Shown here: positions 1 to 5,251 of the stretch, piece after piece
Layout of the letters: the number at the start of each line of letters is the position of its first letter
Position numbering within the stretch: the stretch's first letter is position 1
Source: JABMRP01 sp964444795
GTDB taxonomy: Bacteria > Planctomycetota > Planctomycetia > Pirellulales > Thermoguttaceae
Assembly: GCA_964444795.1 (NCBI GenBank)
Contig: CAYUIQ010000373.1
Span: 1-5,251 of the forward strand
Direction of reading: 5' to 3'
Length of the DNA: 5,251 nt
The notes under the pieces: model-generated
What the model saw: only the letters and a program-made list of their open reading frames with translations
Told to the model about the DNA's origin: nothing
Databases searched by the model: none
Translations under genes and position numbers: made by a program

Positions 1-3
1 CTC

Positions 4-3000
4 TTATTCCGCTTTCGGCTTTCCGCTTTCCGCTTTGAGTTCCCCGCCGTCCACGGTCATGGAGACCTTCGCCGGATCGTTCTTCCAGCCGTACTTGTTG
101 GCGAACTCCTCGGGGGTGAGCGTCTCTTGGCCTTCGTCGGTTTGCACGACATAGACCAACTCCTTCTCAACGCCGGGCGAACCAGTGAAGTGGCCCTCGG
201 AACCGATCAGGGCATACTGCTTGTCCGGCAGAGCCAGAATCGTCGGCGGGGATTGCCCGTCGGCCAGCCGCTGAGGCCGAATTGCATTGCGGTGGACGTT
301 GTACTGGGTTGCAGCAGATGTCGAGAAAGTGCTTGCGTCGAGATCGTCCGCTTGCGCTACTTCGTTCGATGGCACGTCCCAAACGTGGCTGTGGTCCTCG
401 CCGTCTTTGGCTGCAATCCGGTGATTGTCCAGCCAGACGAGATGTTGAACGTCTTGAACCGGGCACGTATTGACCAGCTTGCCCGACTTCACCTCGAACA
501 ACGAAAGCCGGGAGTCATCGCCGCCGGCAACCAGCATCGTTCCGTCGGGCGACCAGGCCAAGGGCCCCTTGCCGCTGACCGGGAGTTGACGCAGCACTCG
601 GCCGGAGGCGGGCTCCCAGAGCCGCACATTGTCGATTCCGACGGCGACCACGCGGCCGTCGGGCGACCAGGACAATCTTCGGATCGCGGACCCCAATTCC
701 AGTTCCTGCAACCTCTCTCCCGAACGCACGTCCCAAACCGTGGCGATCCGATGATCGGCGGGCGCTACGAAGTGCGACCCGTCGGCGGAAAGGGCACAAG
801 GTTTGTCCATGTGCCACTGGGGAACGGAGATTCGATTGATGCAGTTTCCGTTCTCCGCCGCCCAGAATTGAACGACTCCGGTGTACGATGTCGTGACCAG
901 CACCTTGCCGTTGTCGGACACCGCCGAGGTCTTCCAATCCAGGTAGGGTGGCGAGAAACCGTATGCCGGAAGGGGCAACTTGGACTCGCGGAACGCATCG
1001 ACACTCTTCCAAGACCGTAACGTCCCTCTGCCGCCCGCGACGACCACCGCGTCCGTACCGGGTATCAACACGACATCACGGACAGCACTCATTTCCGTCG
1101 GCTTGAAGTGCTGTTTCCCCAGCAGTTCACCCGTCGTTGTCTCCCAAATCGAGACGTCGAAGTAGGAACCGACGCATAACTTCCCGTCCTGGGACCAGGC
1201 GGGACAAGGTGGATAGGCGTGGTTGCTGCTGGCCGGAAACGTCTTCAGCAGCCGGTAGGTATCCGCCTCGATCAATTGAACGACTTCTTCGGGACTACCG
1301 TGCGTTGCCCCCGCGGCAACCAGGGTCTTCCCGTCGGGCGACCAGCAGAGTTTCCAGACAGACCCCGCACACACCTGGCTGTGAAGGAAAGTGTGGCGCA
1401 AGTGGCCGTCGCCGGGGTCCCAGAACCTGACGCTTCCATCGTCGCCGGCCGAAACGAGCGTCTTTCCGTCGGGCGACCAAGCCAGCGCCTTGACCTCTCC
1501 CTCATGCCCGCGGAGCACGCCAACCGTTTCGCCCGAGGCCACGTCCCAGAGGTTCACGTTGCCCTCCGCTGCGTTGGCCGCAATCAGCCGCCCGTCGGGC
1601 GACCAGGCCAGGGCGTTGAAATAGTAGTCCGTGCGCAATGTTTTCAGCAGCAGGCCACGATCGACGGCCCAAATGCGGAGCGTCCTGTCATGCCCGCCGG
1701 AAGCCACGAACCGGCCACACGGCGACCAACTGACGTCGTAGATCGCTACGGTGTGCCCCATGAGGATTCGCAAGAGCCGGCCGGTCTGGGCATCCCACAG
1801 CCTGACCTGGCCGAAGTAGCCGCCGGTGGCCAGCACCCGCCCGTCGGGACTGCATGCCATGCACATGACGTCGCCGCGGAGATTGCGTGTGTCCAGCGAC
1901 CACGACCGAACGCCTGCGATCCGTGCCGGCTCGGGAACCAAGGCCAGCGGCAGGGCCTTGCCGGCCTCGAAAGGCAGCGGCTCGGGAGTGATCTCGATTA
2001 GTGTCTCGTGGCGGATCCAGCAGTCCGGCAGCGCGGCCCGCAGGTCGGCAATCCCGGCGGGTGTTACGCCGGTTCCGCAGAGGTCGAGCCTCTCTAGTCC
2101 ACTGAGCTTCTTCAGGTGTCGGAGCCCTGCATCGGTGACCCGTGTCTTGTCGAGCATCAGTTGTTTCAGGTTGGGCAACCGTTGGAGTTCCGCAAGCCCC
2201 GCGTCGCTTACGCGAGTCGAGTAAAGGTTGAGGTGCTTCAAGCTCGTCACGCTGCCGAGATGTTTCAGCCCCGCATCCGTGATCGACGTGCCGTTAAGTT
2301 CCAAGACGCCGAGGTGCTGCAAGCCTGCCAGGTGGCCGATGCTCTGGTCATCCACGGCCTCGCGGTCATTTCCGAAGACGCAGAAAGTAATGGCGGTCAC
2401 TTGGAAAGGCTCGTCCGGAAGCTCGGCGATCGCCGTAGAGCGGCCCAGATTCGTGCCCACGTTCGCCCCAATCCCCAACGCCCACTCCGCCGCAAGTCTA
2501 TCCTGGTCTGGAGGTAGACGCTGAATCTCTCCGACGACGCGGAAGCCGACGTATTCGGCCCGGGTGGCCGGGTGGAAATGGCGCCGATGTGCCGCCCGCA
2601 ACTCGTCTGGGTAGCCGTAGGCTCCACCACGCAACACGCGGCGCTCGCCCGTCGGGGGACCCATCGGGTCCGACGGCGGCGACTGGCCGTAATAGTCCGG
2701 AGCCCACCAATCCGAACACCACTCCCAAACGTTGCCGTGCAGGTCGTGAGCCCCCCACGCATTCGGCTTCTTCTGACCCACGAAGTGCGCCTCTCGTCGC
2801 GCGTTACTGTGACACCACGCATACTCCGCGAGCATCGCGGGATCGTCGCCGAAAGAATATACCGTTGTCGTGCCGGCGCGGCAGGCGTATTCCCATTGGG
2901 CCTCGGTCGGTAACGAGTACTTTATTTCGGACGCGGCACTCGCTGTCTTGGTGGACGGCACACGGAGTGTGCCTGCTGTGTTGAGTTTAGCCAAGAAGGG

Positions 3001-5088
3001 CTGAACGTCGTCCCAGCTTACCATCTCCACGGGATTCGCCGGGGCCTTGAACTGGGACGGATTGCCGCCCATGAGCGCCTCCCACTGGGCCTGCGTCACC
3101 TCGTGCTTGCCGAGGTAGAACGGCCGAGTGATCTTCACGCGATGTTGCGGTTCTTCCCCTAGAATCCCTGAAATCCTCATCGTGTCGTTGAAGGCCTTCG
3201 CATCTTCCATCGACGCTTGCCGCTCGGCCTCCGGCGAGCCCATCACGAACTCTCCCGGCGGAATGAGCACGAATTCCATCCCCATCGAGTTGGTCCACTC
3301 CAGCGGCAGGCCGAGGCGGTCGGCCCAGGCTTGCTGGTGCTCTCTCGCCGAATCCGCGTCCAACGGCGCGGTGGCCGGCGGTGGTTCGCGACGGCCCGCT
3401 TTCCGCTCTCCGCTTTCCGCTTTGACGAAGACCCGGACGGTCACCTTCTCGTCCCGCCGCAGAGTAAACTCCGGCGTGTCGACTTGCAGGCCGGCGTCGT
3501 CGCGAACCACGAGGCCGTATTGGCCGGTGGGCAAGCGGGTCCCGCCGGGCTGAATCGTGTAGGTGCGGCCCGACTTGAGGTCCTTGATCGTGAGGCTGTC
3601 GGCGGCGATCTTGGCCTCGATGGCCTGGTCGTCGATCTCGACGATCAGCGTGCCTTTGTCGGTTTGGAACGTGAGCAGCACGCCGAGCAGGATGATTCCG
3701 GCGAGGCTGACGGCGGCGATGAGCGGTTTCCACGGAACGCGGCGACGGGGTGGAGTTGCGGCGACGGGCGCGGGTGATACCTCGGACGAGGTGTTGTGCA
3801 GCGCGGAACTGGCGTGGGGGGCGGTGCTGGTGGAGCGTTTGGCGGGGGCGATGTCGACCTGCGGTTCCTCAATGCCACGGGTTAAGAGGGCGGCGAGATC
3901 CGTGTTGGTGGCGGCCCTCACCCCGGCCCTTTCCCGCAGCGAGAGGGGGGATAGCGCCTCGGCTACTTCGGCGGGCGTGGCGAAACGGTCGTCCGGATCG
4001 CGGGCCAACATGCGATGGACCACAGCGGCCAACTCGGCCGGGATCTCCGGGCGGAGCGAATCGATCGGATCGGGATCTTCGGTGGCCAGGGCCATCATTT
4101 TCTTCACCGGCGTGTCGTATCGCTCGCCGCCGAAGGGTGTTCGGCCGGTGAGCAGTTTGTAGAGGGTGGCCCCGAGGGAGTAGATGTCGGCCCGGATGTC
4201 GACCTGATGGCTGTCGCTGCCCTGTTCGGGGGCCATGTAGTCCAGCGTGCCCATCATTTGGCCGGTGGAGGTTAGCTCTTCCGTGCCTGGCGCGTGCATC
4301 TCGTCGAGCAGGGCCAGGCCGAGGTCGAGGATCTTTACACAGGGCTCGAAGCCCTCCCCCCCGGCCCCTCTGGCGGACGGGGGAAGGGAAAGCATGATGT
4401 TCGAGGGCTTGATGTCGCGATGGACCAGGCCGTTTTGATGGGCGTATTGCAGCCCGACGGCCGCTTGGCGGGTTAGTTCGCAGGCCTCGGCCACGGGTAG
4501 CGGCCCAAGAAACTTGACCAAGTCGGAGAGGTCCAGCCCCTCGACGTATTCCATGACCAGGAAAGAATTTCCGTCGATCTCCCGGGCGTCCAACGCCTGG
4601 ACGATATTGGGGTGGTTTAGCCGGCCGACGGCCTTCATCTCACGCTCGAATCGGGCCACCGTGCCCGGGTCGTCCATGCGGCTTTTGGGCAATACCTTCA
4701 ATGCCACGATCCGGTCGAGCTTTGTCTGGCGGGCCATGTAAACGGCCCCCATACCGCCCTGGCCTATTTTCTCCAGCAGCTCATACTCGCCCAACTGCGT
4801 CATGCCCTCCGGCACTGCCGACTCGCAGAGAAGCGAGGCCATGCTTTCCATGCCCCGGACCGCCTGGCGACAGTGCGACTCGTCCTGATAGGGCTCCGGA
4901 TCGGCCGGGGCCGACTGCCGCAGGCGTTCTTGCAGCGTGTCGTCGGCCCGATCGAACGTTTCCAACTCGCCCCGGCAGGTGGGACATTCGCTCAGGTGCT
5001 CCAGAATCGGTTCGGCGGCCGGTTCGGGAAGCGTGCCCCGATGCAGGGCAACCAGTTGTTGGCGGTCGGGGCAACTCGAATCGGGCAT
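4..5088 (-). CDS. Giant receptor-like Ser/Thr protein kinase (zinc finger, kinase, TM, SUMF1-like, LRR, WD40)
   Basis: This 1694-residue protein should phosphorylate Ser/Thr on cytoplasmic partners under control of a long region across the membrane. Domains in order: zinc finger 6-40, kinase 102-379, transmembrane helix 455-474, beta-rich domain 476-556, SUMF1-like 594-852, LRR 860-1023, WD40 1069-1580, C-terminal module 1601-1675. The start is the ATG at 5086-5088, because AAGGAAG at 5096-5102 lies seven bases before it. A TTG in frame at 5122-5124 would add twelve residues (MTAPEPEKGSTP) that resemble no domain. The stop is TAA at 4-6. Five short repeats are embedded in frame, and all three catalytic kinase motifs are intact. 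There is no visible frameshift or internal stop. The kinase family is certain from motifs. The ligand and substrate are unknown, and the outward orientation of the C-terminal part is inferred from the single hydrophobic helix. Confidence 0.96.
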   Translation of the reverse strand: MPDSSCPDRQQLVALHRGTLPEPAAEPILEHLSECPTCRGELETFDRADDTLQERLRQSAPADPEPYQDESHCRQAVRGMESMASLLCESAVPEGMTQLGEYELLEKIGQGGMGAVYMARQTKLDRIVALKVLPKSRMDDPGTVARFEREMKAVGRLNHPNIVQALDAREIDGNSFLVMEYVEGLDLSDLVKFLGPLPVAEACELTRQAAVGLQYAHQNGLVHRDIKPSNIMLSLPPSARGAGGEGFEPCVKILDLGLALLDEMHAPGTEELTSTGQMMGTLDYMAPEQGSDSHQVDIRADIYSLGATLYKLLTGRTPFGGERYDTPVKKMMALATEDPDPIDSLRPEIPAELAAVVHRMLARDPDDRFATPAEVAEALSPLSLRERAGVRAATNTDLAALLTRGIEEPQVDIAPAKRSTSTAPHASSALHNTSSEVSPAPVAATPPRRRVPWKPLIAAVSLAGIILLGVLLTFQTDKGTLIVEIDDQAIEAKIAADSLTIKDLKSGRTYTIQPGGTRLPTGQYGLVVRDDAGLQVDTPEFTLRRDEKVTVRVFVKAESGERKAGRREPPPATAPLDADSAREHQQAWADRLGLPLEWTNSMGMEFVLIPPGEFVMGSPEAERQASMEDAKAFNDTMRISGILGEEPQHRVKITRPFYLGKHEVTQAQWEALMGGNPSQFKAPANPVEMVSWDDVQPFLAKLNTAGTLRVPSTKTASAASEIKYSLPTEAQWEYACRAGTTTVYSFGDDPAMLAEYAWCHSNARREAHFVGQKKPNAWGAHDLHGNVWEWCSDWWAPDYYGQSPPSDPMGPPTGERRVLRGGAYGYPDELRAAHRRHFHPATRAEYVGFRVVGEIQRLPPDQDRLAAEWALGIGANVGTNLGRSTAIAELPDEPFQVTAITFCVFGNDREAVDDQSIGHLAGLQHLGVLELNGTSITDAGLKHLGSVTSLKHLNLYSTRVSDAGLAELQRLPNLKQLMLDKTRVTDAGLRHLKKLSGLERLDLCGTGVTPAGIADLRAALPDCWIRHETLIEITPEPLPFEAGKALPLALVPEPARIAGVRSWSLDTRNLRGDVMCMACSPDGRVLATGGYFGQVRLWDAQTGRLLRILMGHTVAIYDVSWSPCGRFVASGGHDRTLRIWAVDRGLLLKTLRTDYYFNALAWSPDGRLIAANAAEGNVNLWDVASGETVGVLRGHEGEVKALAWSPDGKTLVSAGDDGSVRFWDPGDGHLRHTFLHSQVCAGSVWKLCWSPDGKTLVAAGATHGSPEEVVQLIEADTYRLLKTFPASSNHAYPPCPAWSQDGKLCVGSYFDVSIWETTTGELLGKQHFKPTEMSAVRDVVLIPGTDAVVVAGGRGTLRSWKSVDAFRESKLPLPAYGFSPPYLDWKTSAVSDNGKVLVTTSYTGVVQFWAAENGNCINRISVPQWHMDKPCALSADGSHFVAPADHRIATVWDVRSGERLQELELGSAIRRLSWSPDGRVVAVGIDNVRLWEPASGRVLRQLPVSGKGPLAWSPDGTMLVAGGDDSRLSLFEVKSGKLVNTCPVQDVQHLVWLDNHRIAAKDGEDHSHVWDVPSNEVAQADDLDASTFSTSAATQYNVHRNAIRPQRLADGQSPPTILALPDKQYALIGSEGHFTGSPGVEKELVYVVQTDEGQETLTPEEFANKYGWKNDPAKVSMTVDGGELKAESGKPKAE
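7..36. repeat. Heptanucleotide repeat (GCGGAAA)n at the 3' end of the gene
   Basis: On the coding strand AAAGCGG units run to GCGGAATAA, about four and a quarter copies with one substitution (GAAAGCC). They encode the last residues K-A-E-S-G-K-P-K-A-E, and the stop codon lies exactly where the repeat ends. The protein tail is therefore repeat-made, and an earlier version of the gene may have ended elsewhere. Confidence 0.85.
64..288 (-). other. Conserved-looking C-terminal module ending in KYGWKNDP
   Basis: Residues 1601-1675 include 'ILALPDKQYALIGSEGHF', 'GSPGVEKELVYVVQ' and 'TLTPEEFANKYGWKNDP'. I recall near-identical endings in other planctomycete WD40 or LRR proteins, but I know no function for them. 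It is not a WD blade and has no catalytic triad visible. It could cap the last propeller or act as a sorting or partner-binding tag. The 11 residues after 'VDGGE' are derived from the heptanucleotide repeat. Confidence 0.6.
349..1884 (-). other. WD40 beta-propeller region, about twelve blades
   Basis: Residues 1069-1580 contain twelve units, most with 'WSPDG' near the start and 'xLWD..(S/T)G' near the end. Approximate starts are 1069, 1111, 1152, 1193, 1235, 1285, 1327, 1370, 1421, 1464, 1503 and 1543. Blades 1-4, 9 and 10 are close to consensus. Blades 5 ('QLIEADTY'), 7 ('LIPGTD', 'RSWKSVDA') and 12 ('VWLDNHR') are degenerate. Twelve blades are too many for one seven-blade propeller, so two six- or seven-bladed propellers are likely. 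The region probably scaffolds or recognises protein partners. Confidence 0.93.
2020..2511 (-). other. Leucine-rich repeat block with N-terminal cap
   Basis: Residues 926-1023 are four LRRs in exact 24-residue register (starting L926, L950, L974, L998), each with 'L..L.L..T.(I/V)(T/S)DAGL..L', the last decaying as 'TPAGIADL'. The preceding segment 860-925 ('DRLAAEWALGIGANVG', 'LPDEPFQVTAITF') resembles the cap seen ahead of planctomycete LRRs. Four repeats make a short arc suited to protein-protein contact. It lies between the SUMF1-like and WD40 domains on the non-cytoplasmic side. Confidence 0.9.
2533..3309 (-). other. FGE/SUMF1-like domain (C-type-lectin-like fold), probably non-catalytic
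   Basis: Residues 594-852. Family landmarks are 'MEFVLIPPGEFVMGS', 'PFYLGKHEVTQAQWEALMG', 'PVEMVSWDDV', 'YSLPTEAQWEYACRAGT', 'LHGNVWEWCSDWW', 'RVLRGGAY' and the final 'GFRVV'. True formylglycine-generating enzymes carry two active-site cysteines shortly after the RGGS/A segment. Here the matching positions are Y826 and R831, so the oxidase chemistry is very unlikely and a binding role is more probable. The segment after 'FLAKLN' is about 14 residues longer than usual and holds a perfect hairpin repeat. The family is certain; the ligand is unknown. Confidence 0.92.
2957..2973. repeat. Perfect hairpin repeat inside the SUMF1-like domain
   Basis: GGCACAC and GTGTGCC form a perfect seven-base-pair stem around a GGA loop. 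On the coding strand it encodes the core of A-G-T-L-R-V-P-S (705-712), within the extra segment between 'FLAKLN' and 'YSLPTEAQWEY'. In typical members of the family these two motifs are separated by only a few residues. I believe this hairpin is a dispersed planctomycete repeat captured in frame. The hairpin is seen; its dispersal is from memory. Confidence 0.6.
3396..3423. repeat. Heptanucleotide repeat (GCGGAAA)n, juxtamembrane copy
   Basis: Four tandem 7-nt units read on the minus strand as AAAGCGG, AAAGCGG, AGAGCGG (one change) and AAAGCGG, encoding K-A-E-S-G-E-R-K-A-G. The repeat sits at the junction between the beta-rich domain and the proline-rich linker before the SUMF1-like domain. 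A 7-nt unit gives the same heptapeptide cycle (AESGKRK) in every frame of this strand and contains no stop on either strand, so it can be gained inside a gene without ending the protein. A related run closes the gene at 7-36. Confidence 0.85.
3421..3663 (-). other. Small beta-rich juxtamembrane domain
   Basis: Residues 476-556, opening 'TDKGTLIVEIDD' and ending 'DEKVTVRVFVKAE', alternate hydrophobic and polar residues in short strands, suggesting a beta-sandwich. The position and pattern resemble the PEGA-like segments that follow the membrane helix in many planctomycete kinases. It probably acts as a stalk or spacer to the sensor domains. The fold is inferred from the pattern only. Confidence 0.6.
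3667..3726 (-). other. Single transmembrane helix
   Basis: Residues 455-474 (PLIAAVSLAGIILLGVLLTF) form an uninterrupted hydrophobic stretch with no charged residue. It is preceded by the basic run 'PPRRRVPWK', which favours a cytoplasmic N-terminal side. The Pro/Ser/Ala-rich linker 393-452 ahead of it is low in predicted structure. This places the kinase in the cytoplasm and everything after residue 475 on the other side of the membrane. Confidence 0.92.
3915..3950. repeat. GC-rich inverted-repeat element at the kinase C-terminal edge (copy B)
   Basis: The plus strand reads CCCTCACCCCGGCCC and continues to GAGAGGGGGG. CCCTTTC (3927-3933) pairs with GAGAGGG (3941-3947) with one T-G wobble and a 7-nt loop. 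It encodes SPLSLRERAGVRA (380-392) directly after the last kinase helix 'AEVAEAL'. From memory, 'SPLSLRERAGVRA'-like peptides are what a very common bacterial intergenic repeat (CCCTCACCCCGGCCCTCTCCC type) yields when translated. It is related to copy A, 437 bases away, in the same orientation, and both are read in the same register at the GCC-GGG core. Confidence 0.65.
3952..4785 (-). other. Hanks-type (PknB-like) Ser/Thr kinase domain, catalytically intact
   Basis: Residues 102-379. The glycine loop is GQGGMGAV (109-116), the ATP-anchoring lysine is K131 in 'VALK', and the helix-C glutamate is probably E150 in 'FEREMKAV'. The catalytic loop is HRDIKPSN (D225, K227, N230). The metal-binding motif is DLG (D255) instead of DFG, which is common in this group. 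The activation segment 'LTSTGQMMGT' precedes APE (286-288). T273 and T275 fall at the positions of the known PknB autophosphorylation sites T171 and T173, so activation by autophosphorylation is plausible. Between N230 and D255 there are about twelve residues more than usual, matching an embedded repeat. All residues needed for activity are present. Confidence 0.95.
4352..4388. repeat. GC-rich inverted-repeat element inside the kinase domain (copy A)
   Basis: On the plus strand, CCCTCCCCC at 4352-4360 pairs with GGGGGAAGGG at 4379-4388 through nine base pairs with one bulged A. The element encodes most of the segment LPPSARGAGGEGFEP (235-249) between the catalytic loop and DLG, where kinases normally have a short beta-turn. 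A separate small hairpin, AGGGCT-CGA-AGCCCT (4341-4355), overlaps its edge. The start of the element, CCCTC followed by a C run and GGCCC, is shared with copy B at 3915 in the same orientation. I interpret it as a dispersed short repeat captured in frame. The copy number elsewhere in the genome cannot be seen here. Confidence 0.6.
4969..5073 (-). other. N-terminal zinc-finger motif of the anti-sigma (zf-HC2/ZAS-like) type
   Basis: Residues C6, H31, C35 and C38 form the pattern Cys-(24)-His-x3-Cys-x2-Cys, with 'HLSECPTC' carrying the last three ligands. This is the zinc-binding signature of anti-sigma factors that grip ECF sigma factors, and it often precedes the kinase in planctomycete proteins. 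A helical, charged linker (about 40-95) joins it to the kinase. It could bind an ECF sigma factor encoded nearby but outside the window, or simply be a structural or dimerisation element. The motif is seen; the sigma partnership is inference. Confidence 0.72.
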
Positions 5089-5095
5089 CGGTGTA

Positions 5096-5102
5096 CTTCC
5101 TT
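5096..5102 (-). promoter_or_regulatory. Shine-Dalgarno sequence for the kinase gene
   Basis: AAGGAAG on the minus strand lies seven bases before the ATG at 5086-5088. The match to the 16S rRNA tail and the spacing are near ideal, which decides the start in favour of this ATG over the upstream TTG at 5122-5124. The TTG has only AGAGG four bases ahead of it. Confidence 0.8.
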
Positions 5103-5129
5103 TTTCCGGCTCGGGGGCAGTCAATCATC

Positions 5130-5156
5130 CTCTACAAAGAACATCGCTGGAGTTCC
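5130..5156 (-). promoter_or_regulatory. Possible ECF-sigma-type promoter
   Basis: GGAAC (5152-5156) followed after 16 bases by GTAGAG (5130-5135) resembles the GGAAC / GTC-like layout of ECF sigma promoters. Transcription would start near 5123, leaving a leader of about 35 bases with the Shine-Dalgarno sequence inside. The -10 part is weak and such matches arise by chance. No convincing sigma-70 promoter was seen. Confidence 0.2.
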
Positions 5157-5185
5157 ATGCGACTTTTTTGATTCCGGTAGCAGCC

Positions 5186-5251
<66 letters not shown>

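Noticed and set aside
127..1020. Plus-strand open frame of 297 codons with repeated 'VGRPGQ'
   Set aside because: It is the antisense image of the WD40 'WSPDG' repeats in a GC-rich gene. Its peptide resembles no family I know, and it lies wholly inside the kinase gene.
1219..2001. Plus-strand open frame of 260 codons
   Set aside because: It is also antisense to the WD40 region, with the same repeated 'VGRP' shadow motif and no recognisable domain.
2533..3309. Target domain of a diversity-generating retroelement
   Set aside because: Such variable regions usually end the protein and come with a reverse transcriptase and template repeat. Here the lectin-like domain is internal and neither partner is visible.
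2987..3733. Minus-strand open frame of 248 codons overlapping the kinase gene
   Set aside because: It is an arginine-rich frame shadow of the TM to SUMF1-like region. The main frame carries all the recognisable motifs.
3915..4388. CRISPR array or transposon made by the two GC-rich elements
   Set aside because: There are only two imperfect copies 437 bases apart, with kinase coding sequence between them, no spacer regularity and no transposase.
5122..5124. TTG as the start codon of the kinase gene
   Set aside because: The ATG 36 bases downstream has AAGGAAG at ideal spacing, and the extra twelve residues add no domain.
4781..5128. Minus-strand ATG at 5128 opening a 115-codon frame
   Set aside because: It is out of frame with the kinase gene, its GAGG abuts the ATG with no spacing, and the peptide is low-complexity and family-less.
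5132..5158. Eight-codon upstream ORF (MELQRCSL) ending 43 bases before the kinase ATG
   Set aside because: It has no ribosome binding site, no attenuator-like codon run and no paired hairpins, and is easily explained by chance.

Overview
The window is almost entirely one giant minus-strand gene, running from an ATG at 5088 to a TAA at 4-6 (1694 codons). Only three bases lie downstream of the stop and 163 bases lie upstream of the start. The multidomain kinase has composition and sequence idioms typical of Planctomycetota: a zinc finger fused to a Hanks-type kinase, the phrase 'EWTNSMGMEF' opening a sulfatase-modifying-factor-like domain, 24-residue 'TDAGL' leucine-rich repeats, 'WSPDG' WD40 repeats, and a tail ending in 'KYGWKND'. 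A Pirellulales-like planctomycete is my best guess. That comes from remembered family style, not from a search.

The protein reads as follows. A Cys/His zinc-finger motif of the anti-sigma type (residues about 6-40) is followed by a PknB-like Ser/Thr kinase with all catalytic residues intact (102-379), a Pro/Ser/Ala-rich linker, one transmembrane helix (455-474) and a small beta-rich domain (476-556). Then come an FGE/SUMF1-like domain without the catalytic cysteines (594-852), an LRR block with its N-terminal cap (860-1023), twelve WD40-like blades (1069-1580) and a conserved-looking C-terminal module (1601-1675). The topology implies a cytoplasmic kinase joined through the membrane to about 1200 residues of binding domains, as in a receptor kinase. 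No other protein gene is supported, and long open frames on the other strand are shadows of this GC-rich repetitive gene.

The most unusual property is that the gene appears to have absorbed several short repeats of a kind more usual between genes, all in frame. Two related GC-rich inverted-repeat elements lie in or next to the kinase (4352-4388, 3915-3950). A perfect 7-bp-stem hairpin lies inside an insertion in the SUMF1-like domain (2957-2973). Two runs of a 7-nt repeat, GCGGAAA, lie in the juxtamembrane linker (3396-3423) and at the extreme C-terminus (7-36). Because 7 is not a multiple of 3, this repeat encodes the same peptide cycle, AESGKRK, in all three frames. A further repeat-like segment occupies the upstream noncoding region (about 5186-5251).

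Regulation: the ATG at 5088 has a very good Shine-Dalgarno sequence. A weak ECF-sigma-like promoter candidate can be drawn at 5130-5156. The zinc finger suggests, but does not prove, a partnership with an ECF sigma factor encoded outside the window.
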